Notes: a model not told the origin generated them from the sequence alone. A stretch of 64,000 nucleotides of DNA from Zeaxanthinibacter enoshimensis (GCF_004362865.1 NZ_SNYI01000001.1:1240001-1304000); one strand, 5' to 3'; positions 44,483 to 54,555 are shown, counted from the first letter of the stretch. Numbers and translations: made by a program.

Positions 44483-44535
44483 ACAAAAAAAGAAAAAAAT
44501 GGAATTCGTTTTTATCATTTTACAATCTTTGTAAT

Positions 44536-45264
44536 ATGAATCTGATCATCGATGCCGGGAACACCCAGGTGAAACTTGCTGTCTTTAACCGGAATGCGAT
44601 CGCAGACTACCGTACTGCGGCCATGGGAAATTTTGCTTCAGAGGTGAAATCTGTATTTAAACAATTCCCGAATATTCGGTATGCCATGGTCTCTTCCGTG
44701 ACCTGCCTGGATAAAACGGCGATGAATGTGCTTTCTATTTTTTGCAAAGTATTTGTACTGGACCATTCCTTTAAAATGCCCTTCAAGAACTCCTATGCTT
44801 CCCCTGCAACCCTGGGTGTAGACAGGATGGCACTGGCAACGGCGGCATTCTACCATAACCCGAACGGGAATACACTGGTCATTGATGCCGGCACCTGTGT
44901 GACTTATGATATGGTTAATGATTATGGCGAATACCTCGGGGGCGCAATCTCACCTGGATTGCGGATGCGGTACAAAGCCCTGAACCAGCAGACCGCCAAT
45001 CTCCCCCTCCTGGAACCCGTAGATATGATCGGCTTTATCGGGAATACCACGGATAGTTGTATTCATAGTGGAGTGATCAACGGGATGTGCCAGGAGATGG
45101 ATGGGATCATCACTCAATACCGGGAGAGATTTTCATATTTAACAGTTATTTTAACAGGGGGTGATGGGCAATTTTTGTCTAAACGATTAAAAAATACCAT
45201 ATTTGCGCATTCTAAATTCCTGCTCGAGGGCTTGAATTATCTACTGGAATACAACAAACGTTAA
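44536..45264 (+). CDS. coaX: Type III pantothenate kinase
   Basis: 242 residues of the ASKHA fold. N-terminal phosphate loop NLIIDAGNTQVKLAVF, LGVDRMALATAA, the second loop LVIDAGTCVTYDMV, GGAISPGLRMRYKAL and TGGDGQFLSKRL. It makes 4'-phosphopantothenate, the first step of CoA synthesis. The next gene starts on the base after its stop, so it heads the barrel/TPR/lptC operon, an arrangement familiar in flavobacteria. Confidence 0.95.
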   Translation: MNLIIDAGNTQVKLAVFNRNAIADYRTAAMGNFASEVKSVFKQFPNIRYAMVSSVTCLDKTAMNVLSIFCKVFVLDHSFKMPFKNSYASPATLGVDRMALATAAFYHNPNGNTLVIDAGTCVTYDMVNDYGEYLGGAISPGLRMRYKALNQQTANLPLLEPVDMIGFIGNTTDSCIHSGVINGMCQEMDGIITQYRERFSYLTVILTGGDGQFLSKRLKNTIFAHSKFLLEGLNYLLEYNKR

Positions 45265-46530
45265 ATGGTAAAAAAAATAGTAACTGCAATACTGTGCTTT
45301 GCATTGTACGGCGTATGTGCTCAGGACGGTACAGTATCACCTTACTCTTACTTCGGAATTGGAGATCTCAGGTCTCCTGCTACAGTAGATAATCAGATGA
45401 TGGGAAGGCTTGGAATGTATACAGATAGTATACACGTCAACTTCCAAAATCCCGCAGCCTATGGAAAACTAAGGCGGACTACCTATACCGCGGGTCTGTC
45501 GCATTCAGAGATGCGCATTGAAAGTTTTACAGATCAGGAAAGTACTTCCGTAACCAATCTCGATTACATTGCCATCGGAATTCCCCTTGCTCCGAAATGG
45601 GGTGCTGGATTTGGATTGCAGCCTTATTCTTCAGTAGGGTATAACCTGATCGGCAGCAGCGTGAATGGCAACGGGGCCGAGGTTACCAACCGTTTTTCCG
45701 GTGAAGGTGGACTTAATAAAGTTTACTTATCACTGGGCTACGAATTACTTAAGGATCTCCACCTGGGGGCTACGGTTAATTTTAATTTCGGGAAACTGGA
45801 AAATCGCCGCGAACAGACGGTGGAAGATGTACAGTACGGAACCCTGGACGTCCGCGAATCCAGAGTGAACGGATATGACTTTAATTACGGGGCAACCTAT
45901 AGTCCAAAGATCACGGATAAGCTAACCCTGTATACCTCCCTTCGGGTCAACACCCAGGCTAACTTGGTATCTGATAATGACCAGCGAATCGGGTCATTTT
46001 CTTCCACTACCGGGAGAGAGATAGAGATTTTTGATATAGATCTTGCCGCAAGGGGGCTGGACAGGACCGAGATAAAAGTTCCCACGGCCACAACCTTAGG
46101 ACTTGGTGTCGGGGAAGACCTGCACTGGTTTGTCGGTGCCGAATACACCCTGCAACCCATGAGTGATTTCAGGAACGAATTCGTGCAACTCGAAGAAGCT
46201 GTCTACCAGGATGCCACGAGTTTCTCTCTGGGGGGATTCTATATCCCTGATTACACGTCTTTTAACAATGTGCTGAACCGGATCACCTACCGCGCAGGAC
46301 TCAGGATGAATAACAGCGGCCTGGTGATACGTGATAAGGAGATCAAAGACTTTGGCATAACTTTTGGTCTTGGTATACCGCTGGGCTTCCAGTTTTCTAA
46401 TCTTAACCTCGGCTTTGAAGTGGGGAGGAGAGGAACAACGGTAGCTGACCTGATAGAAGAAACATATTTTAAAGTCAATGTAGGATTGTCTCTCAGCGAC
46501 AGATGGTTCCGAAAAAGGCAAATAGATTGA
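45265..46530 (+). CDS. Outer-membrane beta-barrel protein (FadL/PorV-like)
   Basis: 421 residues. Signal peptide ends near YGVCAQ; then SPYSYFGIGDL and alternating beta-strands with aromatic girdles (LGYELLKDLHLGATVNFNF, RTYTAGLSH-type strands) to a C-terminal strand ending in SLSDRWFRKRQID. It probably forms a barrel of about 14 strands. Conserved in this operon across flavobacteria but without established function; a role in envelope assembly is inferred from the lptC and PPIase neighbours. Confidence 0.8.
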   Translation: MVKKIVTAILCFALYGVCAQDGTVSPYSYFGIGDLRSPATVDNQMMGRLGMYTDSIHVNFQNPAAYGKLRRTTYTAGLSHSEMRIESFTDQESTSVTNLDYIAIGIPLAPKWGAGFGLQPYSSVGYNLIGSSVNGNGAEVTNRFSGEGGLNKVYLSLGYELLKDLHLGATVNFNFGKLENRREQTVEDVQYGTLDVRESRVNGYDFNYGATYSPKITDKLTLYTSLRVNTQANLVSDNDQRIGSFSSTTGREIEIFDIDLAARGLDRTEIKVPTATTLGLGVGEDLHWFVGAEYTLQPMSDFRNEFVQLEEAVYQDATSFSLGGFYIPDYTSFNNVLNRITYRAGLRMNNSGLVIRDKEIKDFGITFGLGIPLGFQFSNLNLGFEVGRRGTTVADLIEETYFKVNVGLSLSDRWFRKRQID

Positions 46531-46558
46531 CAAAAATTTACTATTTTAACCACATTAA

Positions 46559-47941
46559 ATGAAGACTAAGATGAAAAAGGATTTTTACGCAATGATGATT
46601 GCGGTTTTTGGGCTTGTTACCTTTGGTTTTTCGCAGGCGCAAAACCCGGAGTGTATGACAAATCTCTCCATTTATGCTGAGCATGCAAAAGTGAAGAATT
46701 ACGATGCTGCTTACACTCCTTGGAAAATGGTTTACGATAACTGTCCTGCCATTAATAAGGCTAACTTTTCCCTGGGGGAGAAAATATTAATGCACAAGAT
46801 TGATAACAGCAGTGGCGCCGAGAAAGATGGGTATATCAATGACCTGATGGCCCTGTATGACGCCAGCCTTGAGCACTTCCCTGCCAAGTACAGCAAAGCA
46901 GGAGTTGCTATAGATAAGGCGATCCTAAAGTATGATAATAAGATGGCCTCTGACGAGGAGCTGCACTCTATGCTTGACAAGGCCTTTAAAGAGGACAGGG
47001 AGAATTTTAAAAACCCTAAAGCTCTTTACCTCTACTTTTCCAGCCTGGTAGATCTTCACGCTGCAGGTAAAAAAGACCTTCAGGACGTTTTTGACGCCTA
47101 TGATGATGTGACCGAAAAATTAGAAGAGGAGAACCAAAAACTGACTGATCAGATCACTAAGCTCCTTCCTAAAGAAGATGCCGGAACACTGACAAGACGC
47201 GAGAAGTCTCAACTAAGGGTGGCCACCAACAACTCGGAAACCTACGGTAAGATCGCTAGCAGTATCGATTCTAAACTGGGAGGACTGGCCGATTGTGATA
47301 ACCTGATCCCTTTATACGAGAAGAACTTTGAAAATAAGAAAGGCGATGTCAATTGGGTTAAGCGTGCAGTAGGAAGAATGTTCAGCAAAGAATGTACTGA
47401 CGATCCTCTGTTCCGTAAATTATTCGAAGCCCAGCTTGCACTCGAGCCCTCAGCAAGTGCTTACCTTTATGGTGGTACACTGAAGCAGAAAGCAGGCGAT
47501 AACAAAGGTGCCTTGGCTGATTTTCGTAAGGCGGTTGAACTGGAAACAAACCCGAACAAGAAATCAAACATCCTTTACAAGATTGCTACCATCGTAAGAA
47601 GGACGAGCAAGTCTGAAGCCCGTAACTTCGCACAACAGGCTATCGATGCCAACCCGTCTAACGGAAGGGCATATTTGCTGATCGCTAATTTATATGCTAG
47701 CAGTGCTAACGATTGTGGAAGCACTCCATTTGAAAAGCGTGCGATCTACTGGAAAGCTGCTGATATGGCTAACCGTGCCGCAAGGGTTGACCCTGCTTTA
47801 AGCAGCACTGCAAACCAGTCTGCCGCCAGCTACAACGCGAAAGCACCATCTAAAACGGATATCTTTAATTCCGGGATGGCCGGTAAGACCGTTAGCTTTA
47901 GCTGTTGGGTCGGAGGTAGCGTAAAAGTGCCTAACCTGTAA
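46559..47941 (+). CDS. Exported tetratricopeptide-repeat protein
   Basis: 460 residues with signal peptide ending FGFSQAQ (start at 46559 or the ATG at 46571). TPR-type helix pairs are clear in the C-terminal half: SASAYLYGGTLKQKAGD, NKGALADFRKAVEL, SNGRAYLLIANLYA, YWKAADMANRAARVDP. A coiled-coil-like acidic stretch lies around 180-215. Periplasmic scaffold role likely; partner unknown. Directly followed by lptC. Confidence 0.83.
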   Translation: MKTKMKKDFYAMMIAVFGLVTFGFSQAQNPECMTNLSIYAEHAKVKNYDAAYTPWKMVYDNCPAINKANFSLGEKILMHKIDNSSGAEKDGYINDLMALYDASLEHFPAKYSKAGVAIDKAILKYDNKMASDEELHSMLDKAFKEDRENFKNPKALYLYFSSLVDLHAAGKKDLQDVFDAYDDVTEKLEEENQKLTDQITKLLPKEDAGTLTRREKSQLRVATNNSETYGKIASSIDSKLGGLADCDNLIPLYEKNFENKKGDVNWVKRAVGRMFSKECTDDPLFRKLFEAQLALEPSASAYLYGGTLKQKAGDNKGALADFRKAVELETNPNKKSNILYKIATIVRRTSKSEARNFAQQAIDANPSNGRAYLLIANLYASSANDCGSTPFEKRAIYWKAADMANRAARVDPALSSTANQSAASYNAKAPSKTDIFNSGMAGKTVSFSCWVGGSVKVPNL

Positions 47942-47943
47942 GA

Positions 47944-48549
47944 ATGCGGTTGACGCTTCCAAATAAACTTAAGTTCATTGCCACAGTTTTTACTGTGGCA
48001 ATACTTTTTATATCCTGTCAGGACACTTACAGGAGAGTGGGTGAGGAAGCCGGGGAGGAAGTTTATCCCCAGGGGGTCGCCCGGAATTTTACTTTAACAT
48101 ATACCGAAACTCCCAAACCTTTGGAAGGTGAAGATATTGGCAGCTCAAGGGTGATAGCGATACTGGAAAGCCCGGTGAGCAAGGATTTTGATAACCTGGC
48201 ATTTCCGTACCGAACATTTCCTGAAGGGTTGCAGGTCGAGTTCTTTGATGAGGATAATAATAAAAGCGTGATCAATGCGGATTATGCCATCATTTATTCC
48301 GCCACGGATCTGATCGATCTCCGGGGAAACGTGGTCATTGAAACCCATGACGGGAAAAAACTGGAAGCTCCCCAATTGTTCTGGGACCGCGAGAACGAGT
48401 GGATATTCACTCAGCGAAAATTCCGTTATACCAATCCTGAAGATGGAACCGTGATGGACGGGGAAGGGATGGACTTTGACAGGGATTTCCAATATTTTAA
48501 TGCACATAAAACCTATGGTCTTATGACCATAAAAGAAAACCAATCATGA
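47944..48549 (+). CDS. lptC: LPS export periplasmic protein LptC
   Basis: 201 residues with lipobox LFISC, then the LptC-like beta-jellyroll with GLQVEFFDEDNNKSVINADYAI, LIDLRGNVVIETHDGKKLEAPQL and EGMDFDRDFQYF. LptC links the LptBFG transporter to the periplasmic bridge and carries lipopolysaccharide. Flavobacterial LptC proteins are predicted lipoproteins as here. Overlaps the next small gene by four bases. Confidence 0.88.
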   Translation: MRLTLPNKLKFIATVFTVAILFISCQDTYRRVGEEAGEEVYPQGVARNFTLTYTETPKPLEGEDIGSSRVIAILESPVSKDFDNLAFPYRTFPEGLQVEFFDEDNNKSVINADYAIIYSATDLIDLRGNVVIETHDGKKLEAPQLFWDRENEWIFTQRKFRYTNPEDGTVMDGEGMDFDRDFQYFNAHKTYGLMTIKENQS

Positions 48550-48746
48550 TAAAGATTCTTAGGTATACAGAGTATCTCTACCTGGCTGTGGCCGTTGTAT
48601 CGATATACAAAATCTTCAGCCTCTGGAATGTGGACCGGGACGGTACGTATATTTTCATTTTCTTTGCGGTGGTATCCGTGGCCATGTTTCTTTTCCGCCG
48701 CAATTACCGCAAGAAGTTTGAAAACAGACAGCAGGATAAGCCCTGA
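48546..48746 (+). CDS. Small two-helix membrane protein
   Basis: 66 residues with two hydrophobic helices (about 8-27 and 35-51) and a basic tail (RRNYRKKFENRQQDK). It starts inside the lptC stop (ATGA overlap), good evidence that it is a real gene. Function unknown. Confidence 0.7.
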   Translation: MIKILRYTEYLYLAVAVVSIYKIFSLWNVDRDGTYIFIFFAVVSVAMFLFRRNYRKKFENRQQDKP

Positions 48747-48751
48747 TCACA

Positions 48752-50041
48752 TTGGAAACACAAATTATTGTAATCCTCATTTCTTTACTCCTCTCCGCTT
48801 TTTTTTCGGGGATGGAGATCGCTTTTATCTCCTCTAACAAGATCCATATAGAGATAGAGAAAAAGCAGGAAGGCTTCCTGGCCAAGGTTCTCGCACGCCT
48901 CACTAATAAGCCTTCCAAGTTTATTGCGACCATGCTTATAGGTAATAATATCGCGCTGGTGATCTACGGGTTATACATGGGCGAACTACTGATGGCCTGG
49001 TTCAGCAGTATCTTACCCCATGCCGGGGGATTCCTTCGGTTGATGCTGACAGATTTCAGCCTGCTAACCCAGACTGTCATCTCTACCGTGATCATACTGG
49101 TAACGGCCGAGTTCTTACCGAAAGTTTTGTTCCAGATCTATGCGAATTCACTTTTAAAAGCCCTGGCAGCACCCGCTTATGTCTTCTATTTCTTCTTTTC
49201 GCTGATCTCCGATTTTGTAATTCGGGTGTCCGATTTCATTCTTAAAGCGATCTTTAAAACCGATGGCGATGAGGTGCAGCTGGCATTCAGTAAGATAGAA
49301 TTGGGGGATTATATTACAGAACAGATGGAAACCGTGGAAGCGGCAGATGAAGTAGATTCCGAAATACAGATCTTTCAGAATGCACTTGAATTCTCAGCTG
49401 TGAAAGCACGGGAGGTGATGGTTCCGCGGACAGAGATCACGGCCGTAGAGCTGCATGAAACGCCTAAAAACCTGGCAAAGCTATTCAGCGAAACCGGTTA
49501 CTCTAAAATCCTGGTCTTTAAAGATACCATTGATAATATCATTGGCTATGTTCACTCGTACGAGTTGTTCAAAAAACCCAAGACCATAAAAACCATATTA
49601 CTGCCCGTGGAATACGTTCCGGAGACCATGTTAATCCAGGATATCCTCAATGTGCTGACTAAAAAGCGCAAGAGTATGGCCGTGGTTCTGGATGAGTACG
49701 GTGGGACCTCCGGGGTAATGACGGTAGAAGATATCGTGGAGGAACTGTTCGGTGAAATTGAAGATGAGCACGATTCCACCGATCTCCATGAAGAACAATT
49801 AACAACTACCACTTACAAATTCTCCGCACGTCTGGAAGTAGATTATATCAATGAGAACTATAAACTGGAACTTCCGGAAAGTGAAGAATACGAAACCCTG
49901 GGCGGTCTGATCGTAAACGAAACCGGGGAAATACCGGAGCAGGACAGCCAGATCAAAGTGTCAAATTTCCTGTTTACCGTTCTCGAATCCTCTAACCACA
50001 AAATAGACCTGGTCTCCGTAGAAGTACTGGATAAGGATTAA
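48752..50041 (+). CDS. CNNM/CorC-type hemolysin-family protein with CBS domains
   Basis: 429 residues. Start codon is TTG at 48752, right after the previous stop; no ATG gives a complete first helix. DUF21 domain with four helices (LSAFFSGMEIAFISSNKIHIE ...), two CBS domains (REVMVPRTEIT ..., RKSMAVVLDEYGGTSGVMTVEDIVEELFGEI) and a CorC_HlyC domain at the C-terminus. Members are linked with Mg2+/Co2+ homeostasis; relatives act in gliding (GldE), but that is not shown here. Confidence 0.9.
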   Translation: METQIIVILISLLLSAFFSGMEIAFISSNKIHIEIEKKQEGFLAKVLARLTNKPSKFIATMLIGNNIALVIYGLYMGELLMAWFSSILPHAGGFLRLMLTDFSLLTQTVISTVIILVTAEFLPKVLFQIYANSLLKALAAPAYVFYFFFSLISDFVIRVSDFILKAIFKTDGDEVQLAFSKIELGDYITEQMETVEAADEVDSEIQIFQNALEFSAVKAREVMVPRTEITAVELHETPKNLAKLFSETGYSKILVFKDTIDNIIGYVHSYELFKKPKTIKTILLPVEYVPETMLIQDILNVLTKKRKSMAVVLDEYGGTSGVMTVEDIVEELFGEIEDEHDSTDLHEEQLTTTTYKFSARLEVDYINENYKLELPESEEYETLGGLIVNETGEIPEQDSQIKVSNFLFTVLESSNHKIDLVSVEVLDKD

Positions 50042-50132
50042 GGCCGATATCTGTAGAATCCACTGTTTTAGTGCTTTTATTATTTGATGGAAAGTGGTAT
50101 TTTCGCCAACTGATTTTAAACCCACCAAAAAA

Positions 50133-52253
50133 ATGGCAATATTAGAAAACATTAGAAAACGGACTACTGTCCTGATCCTGATCATCGGGCTTGCGCTATT
50201 TGCATTCGTGATCTCAGGAATTTTTACCAGTAACGGATTTTCGGATGGTAAAGTTGGTTCGACCGTAGCAGAGGTCAACGGAGAAGAGATCCCGATCGAA
50301 GATTTCCGTAACCAGGTAGAACGTCTTTCCAGAAGGGTGGGGCCTAATACAACAAGTATGCAGCTTGTTAACAGTGTATGGAACCAAATGCTGCGGACTA
50401 CTATCCTTGACCAGCAGATTGACGACCTGGGTATTGCCATTGAAAAAGACCAGATCATCAATCTTATCAGGAGTAACCCTGCCTTTGTACAAAATCCACA
50501 GTTCCAGGACGAAAACGGGAACTTTGACGAGCGCAGGTTCCGGGAGTTCATCGCGGAGCTGAAAGCTACTGCCCCTGCTCAGTACGAGCAGTGGTTACAA
50601 GATGAGGATGCTATAGTGCAGGCAGCCAAGGAACAAATGTACCTGAACCTGGTAAGGGCCGGGGTAGGTGCAACCCTGAAAGAAGGAGAGCTGGATTACC
50701 AGCTTTCTAACAACAAGGTAGACATCAAATATGTAAGGGTACCTTATTCTTCTATACCGGATAGCAGTGTAACTGTATCCAAAAAGGAGATCCAGACTTA
50801 TATTAAAGAGAACAAAGAGACTTTTAAACAAGAGAAGGCAAGGGATATCCAGTTCGTGTACTTCCAGGAGATGCCATCCGCTGCTGACGAAAAAGCCATC
50901 GAGGATGATATCACCGCTTTATTGAAAGACCGTGTAGAGTATATAGAAAGCGAAGATACCACCGATACTATCGCAGGGTTTGTGAATACTTCTGATTACG
51001 ACGCATTCCTTGACAGGAATTCAGATACTAAATTTGATACCATTTATAAGTCGAAGAAAGAACTTCCTACCCAGTTTGCCGATAGTATCTTTAATCTTTC
51101 TGTAGGTGAGATCTTCGGACCATATAAAGACAATGGCGCGCTTAAGGTGACTAAGATGGTCGATAAGAAGGCTAACGGAAGTGTAAAGGCCAGTCATATC
51201 CTGATCGCTTACGAAGGAGCCAGGAGAGCGAATCCAAATGTAAAAAGAACAAAAGAAGAGGCAGAGGCCAAAGCCCAGGAGCTTTTAGCTGAAGCCAAGA
51301 AACAAGGAACTGTATTCGCAGAATTGGCACGAGACAATTCGGACGGACCTTCTGCCCCCCAGGGTGGAGACCTCGGGTATTTCCAGGAAGGGGTTATGAC
51401 ACCAAAGTTCAATGATTTTGCTTTTGACAATGCCGTGGGTACCATCGGATTGGTGGAAACCGAGTTTGGTTACCACATCGTCAAGGTTGATGATAAGCAA
51501 GATGTTGTTCAGCTGGCTACCCTGTCAAGGGCTATCGAGCCTTCTGAAGAAACAATTAATTCCCTGTTCACTGATGCTACCAAATTTGAGATGGCAGCTA
51601 CCTCGGGTGACAAACCATTGACTGAGCTTAGTAATGAAAATGGATATTTACTCCGCCCTGTGAATAAGATCAAGGCCATGGATGAGAATCTACCCGGACT
51701 CGGGGCTCAGAGAACTATCGTGCAATGGGCATTTAACCCTGATACCGAAGTTGGAGATATCAAGCGTTTTAATATTAACAATGGTTATGCTGTTGTTCAG
51801 TTGACTGAAAAGTACAAGGAAGGGACCATGAGTGTGGAAGATGCTTCTGCAACCGTTCTGCCTATACTCAGGAAAAAGAAAAAAGCAGAGATGATCAAAA
51901 ATGCCAACCAGGGTAAAACCATGGAAGCCATTGCCTCTGCTAATAACAGTACGATCTCTACTGCATCTGCCCTGACGGTTAAATCTCCTACCATCCCGGG
52001 TGCGGGACGCGAGCCGATGGTTGTGGGAACTGCGTTCTCTATGAAGCAAGGTGAAACTTCCGGACTGATTGCTGGGGAGACCGGGGTATTTATGATAGAG
52101 GTGACCAATAGGACAGAAGCTCCTAAGCTGGACAATTATATCACATACGCCAGGAGTTTACAGGCTAATAATGCAAACCGTATTAACGTAGACGTGTACA
52201 ACGCGTTAAAGGAAAAAGCGGAGATCGAAGATAACCGCGCTTCTTTCTATTAA
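50133..52253 (+). CDS. PpiD/SurA-type periplasmic peptidyl-prolyl isomerase
   Basis: 706 residues from ATG 50133 (an upstream in-frame start adds 13 residues lacking any sign of being real). One N-terminal anchor helix (VLILIIGLALFAFVISGIF), SurA_N-like helices (EEIPIEDFRNQVERL), a parvulin domain (about 350-450: KASHILIAYEG ... GGDLGYFQEGVMTPKFNDFAF ... ETEFGYHIVKV) and a long C-terminal part. It is a membrane-anchored chaperone and isomerase for outer-membrane protein folding. Last gene of the coaX-led cluster. Confidence 0.9.
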   Translation: MAILENIRKRTTVLILIIGLALFAFVISGIFTSNGFSDGKVGSTVAEVNGEEIPIEDFRNQVERLSRRVGPNTTSMQLVNSVWNQMLRTTILDQQIDDLGIAIEKDQIINLIRSNPAFVQNPQFQDENGNFDERRFREFIAELKATAPAQYEQWLQDEDAIVQAAKEQMYLNLVRAGVGATLKEGELDYQLSNNKVDIKYVRVPYSSIPDSSVTVSKKEIQTYIKENKETFKQEKARDIQFVYFQEMPSAADEKAIEDDITALLKDRVEYIESEDTTDTIAGFVNTSDYDAFLDRNSDTKFDTIYKSKKELPTQFADSIFNLSVGEIFGPYKDNGALKVTKMVDKKANGSVKASHILIAYEGARRANPNVKRTKEEAEAKAQELLAEAKKQGTVFAELARDNSDGPSAPQGGDLGYFQEGVMTPKFNDFAFDNAVGTIGLVETEFGYHIVKVDDKQDVVQLATLSRAIEPSEETINSLFTDATKFEMAATSGDKPLTELSNENGYLLRPVNKIKAMDENLPGLGAQRTIVQWAFNPDTEVGDIKRFNINNGYAVVQLTEKYKEGTMSVEDASATVLPILRKKKKAEMIKNANQGKTMEAIASANNSTISTASALTVKSPTIPGAGREPMVVGTAFSMKQGETSGLIAGETGVFMIEVTNRTEAPKLDNYITYARSLQANNANRINVDVYNALKEKAEIEDNRASFY

Positions 52254-52279
52254 TGATATAAGTAATTCTAAGGAATGAT

Positions 52280-52307
52280 AAAGCCCCGTTTAACGGGGCT
52301 TTTTTTA
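52280..52307. terminator. Bidirectional intrinsic terminator
   Basis: AAGCCCCG-TTTAA-CGGGGCTT followed by a T-run on the plus strand and preceded by A on the minus. It separates the convergent PPIase and GYDIA kinase genes, whose stop lies in its right flank. Confidence 0.9.
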
Positions 52308-53222
52308 TAGGATCATTTCCCGGAAAGGGACTATGGTTTTATAACCCTTATTTGAAAAGTATGCGGGTGTTTCCGGTCCGCCTGCGGCCAACACGAAATC
52401 ACCACCCCAGGCCCCGAGGCTTTTTATACTCCCGCTGTAATCCGGGAACAGGCTTTCCTTTACCGTTGGTAAGCCAATAGTATTGGAGATCAGCTCCTCG
52501 TGCTTTACCATATATGCCGAGAACTCCTGCAGGGTTTTCGCCTCCACTACCCGGTGGGTAAGCTCGCTCAGTTCGCGTACCAGACCTGATTTATCGGCCT
52601 GGCTTTCCCTGTACCTCCTTATCCCTTCGCGGCTGTTTTGTTTCTTATTGAGGTGTACAAAATAGAGTGAATCCCGGAAAGGCGGATTAAAATCTACTGT
52701 CTTCACAGTTGGATCAGTCCCGGCACGGTGATAGAGAATGGGTGAAGCATGTTTCGCGCAGGCTATATCATACCCACTCCCGCCAAAACTCATGCTTAGT
52801 AATTTGTAGGGGTCCGTACCTGTCCATTGTGCTATGTTATTAACCAGGGTAGAAGAAGAGCCCAGCCCCCAGTCCCGTGGAAATCCCAGCTGGCAAACCA
52901 CCCGATAGCCTTTAGCGGCTGAGAAAAAACCAGGGCGTTGATGTTCCACAGCTTGTAACAGTTTTCTCAGGGTTAACTCGGTCTCCGTGGTCGCTCCCTT
53001 ACCTGGTGTCTCCGGGTCCTGAAGTGGCAGGGGAATTTCTGTCTTAAACCATACCTGGTCCAGTTCGTCCCGGCTTTCCCAGAGAAGAACAGGGTTTTCG
53101 GTTTCTTCCACTTCCATGACCTGGCCGTAGCGGGTGGGCAGGGCGAGGCTTAATGCGCCATCGAGAACTGCGTATTCACCGGTGACCAGTAATTTTCCAT
53201 GGCTGTAGAATTTATTTTTCAT
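52305..53222 (-). CDS. GYDIA-family GHMP kinase, candidate phosphomevalonate kinase
   Basis: 305 residues. N-terminal FYSHGKLLVTGEYAVLDGA, GHMP ATP loop FPRDWGLGSSSTL (114-125), the family-naming GSGYDIACA (148-156), and a C-terminal LGAWGGDFVLAAGG. The start overlaps the HMG-CoA reductase stop as ATGA, so the two proteins are co-made. No standard phosphomevalonate kinase is seen in the window; this kinase is the natural candidate for that step, inferred from context and not proven. Confidence 0.85.
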   Translation of the reverse strand: MKNKFYSHGKLLVTGEYAVLDGALSLALPTRYGQVMEVEETENPVLLWESRDELDQVWFKTEIPLPLQDPETPGKGATTETELTLRKLLQAVEHQRPGFFSAAKGYRVVCQLGFPRDWGLGSSSTLVNNIAQWTGTDPYKLLSMSFGGSGYDIACAKHASPILYHRAGTDPTVKTVDFNPPFRDSLYFVHLNKKQNSREGIRRYRESQADKSGLVRELSELTHRVVEAKTLQEFSAYMVKHEELISNTIGLPTVKESLFPDYSGSIKSLGAWGGDFVLAAGGPETPAYFSNKGYKTIVPFREMIL

Positions 53223-54535
53223 GAAGCCGAACGTAGTTTCTCCAGGGCTTCCGCTACAGCCCGGTGGGTCACCTGCCGATCGCGGAACAACTGTACAATG
53301 GCAGTTTTCTCCGGGGTACTTGCTTTTAACTGGTTCAGAATATTAAGCAGGTGCATTTTCATGTGCCCCTGTTGTATGCCTGTGGTAACCAGGGAACGCA
53401 GGGCGGCGAAATTCTGGGCGAGCCCGGCAACTGCCGCAATCTGCATTAATTCTTTTGCTGAGGGTTTCTGAAGTATATCGAGTGATAAGCGAACCATGGG
53501 GTGCAACCCGGTGAGTCCGCCTACGGTTCCAAGGGCCAGGGGTATTTCTATCCAGAACCTGAATATCCCGTTCTCAATGCTGGCATGGGTAAGGCTGGTA
53601 TAGCTGCCATCCTTTGAAGCATAAGCATGTATCCCGGCCTCCACAGCGCGGAAATCATTACCTGTGGCCAGGACTACGCTGTCGATCCCATTCATGATAC
53701 CCTTGTTATGGGTCACCGCCCGGTAAGGCTCTGCTTTCGCAATGGCCACCGCCTGCACCATTTTTTCCGCGAACTGTTCAGGGGAGATATTATCGTGCTC
53801 GTCCAGTTCCTCGATTTTGCAGCTTACCTCTGCCCTGACACGGCAATTGGGAACATAATTGGAGAGGATGCTCATGATCACCTCCAGTTTATCCTCCTCG
53901 ATCTGCGGGTCGTTCTTGGCCTCTCGTTCCAGGGTCTGAGCAAATTGTTCAAGGCAGGAGTTGATAAAATTAGCTCCCATTGCATCAGCTGTTTCAAAAG
54001 TGCAGTGCAATTGAAAATAATCTTCCAGTTCCATGCGCTTGTCCCTGAGTTCTATCGAGCGCACACCCCCGCCTCTCTTTTCCATTTTGGCAGTAAGATC
54101 AGCCACGTCTTTCTTCATGATCGGAATGACTCTCCCGGCAAATGCTTCCAGTTGATCGGCTTCACCGGCGTACGTAAAATGAACCTGCCCAATTTTTTCT
54201 GTCCCCAGGACTTCAGCCTTAAATCCGCCACGTTCTAACCAGAATTTTGCTGCTTTGCTCGCTGCGGCAACTACGGAACTCTCTTCAATGGCCATAGGTA
54301 TGGCGTAGACCTTCCCGTTGATCAGGAAATTAGGGGCGATACCCAATGGTAGATAGTAATTGCTGATGGTGTTCTCAATGAATTCATCATGCAGCTGTTG
54401 CAGCTGTTTATCCTGGTTCCAGTATCGTTTCAGGGTCTTCTTGGTCTCTTCCGAATTGTCTGTGAACCGGGCCGCTATCCAGTCGATCTTTTCTTCCTTG
54501 GATAACTTGGAGAATCCTTCAATAGGGGGGGTCAT
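53219..54535 (-). CDS. mvaA: Class II HMG-CoA reductase
   Basis: 438 residues, cytoplasmic, without membrane domain. Catalytic residues line up with the Pseudomonas mevalonii enzyme: E84/E85 (AIEESSVVAAAS), K278 (THNKGIMNGID), D294 (ATGNDFRAVEAG) and H391 (QQGHMKMHL). It converts HMG-CoA to mevalonate with NAD(P)H and commits carbon to isoprenoids. First gene of a two-gene unit with the GYDIA kinase. HMG-CoA synthase is not in the window. Confidence 0.95.
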   Translation of the reverse strand: MTPPIEGFSKLSKEEKIDWIAARFTDNSEETKKTLKRYWNQDKQLQQLHDEFIENTISNYYLPLGIAPNFLINGKVYAIPMAIEESSVVAAASKAAKFWLERGGFKAEVLGTEKIGQVHFTYAGEADQLEAFAGRVIPIMKKDVADLTAKMEKRGGGVRSIELRDKRMELEDYFQLHCTFETADAMGANFINSCLEQFAQTLEREAKNDPQIEEDKLEVIMSILSNYVPNCRVRAEVSCKIEELDEHDNISPEQFAEKMVQAVAIAKAEPYRAVTHNKGIMNGIDSVVLATGNDFRAVEAGIHAYASKDGSYTSLTHASIENGIFRFWIEIPLALGTVGGLTGLHPMVRLSLDILQKPSAKELMQIAAVAGLAQNFAALRSLVTTGIQQGHMKMHLLNILNQLKASTPEKTAIVQLFRDRQVTHRAVAEALEKLRSAS

Positions 54536-54555
54536 GCCTTTTTCTTTAATGCATT

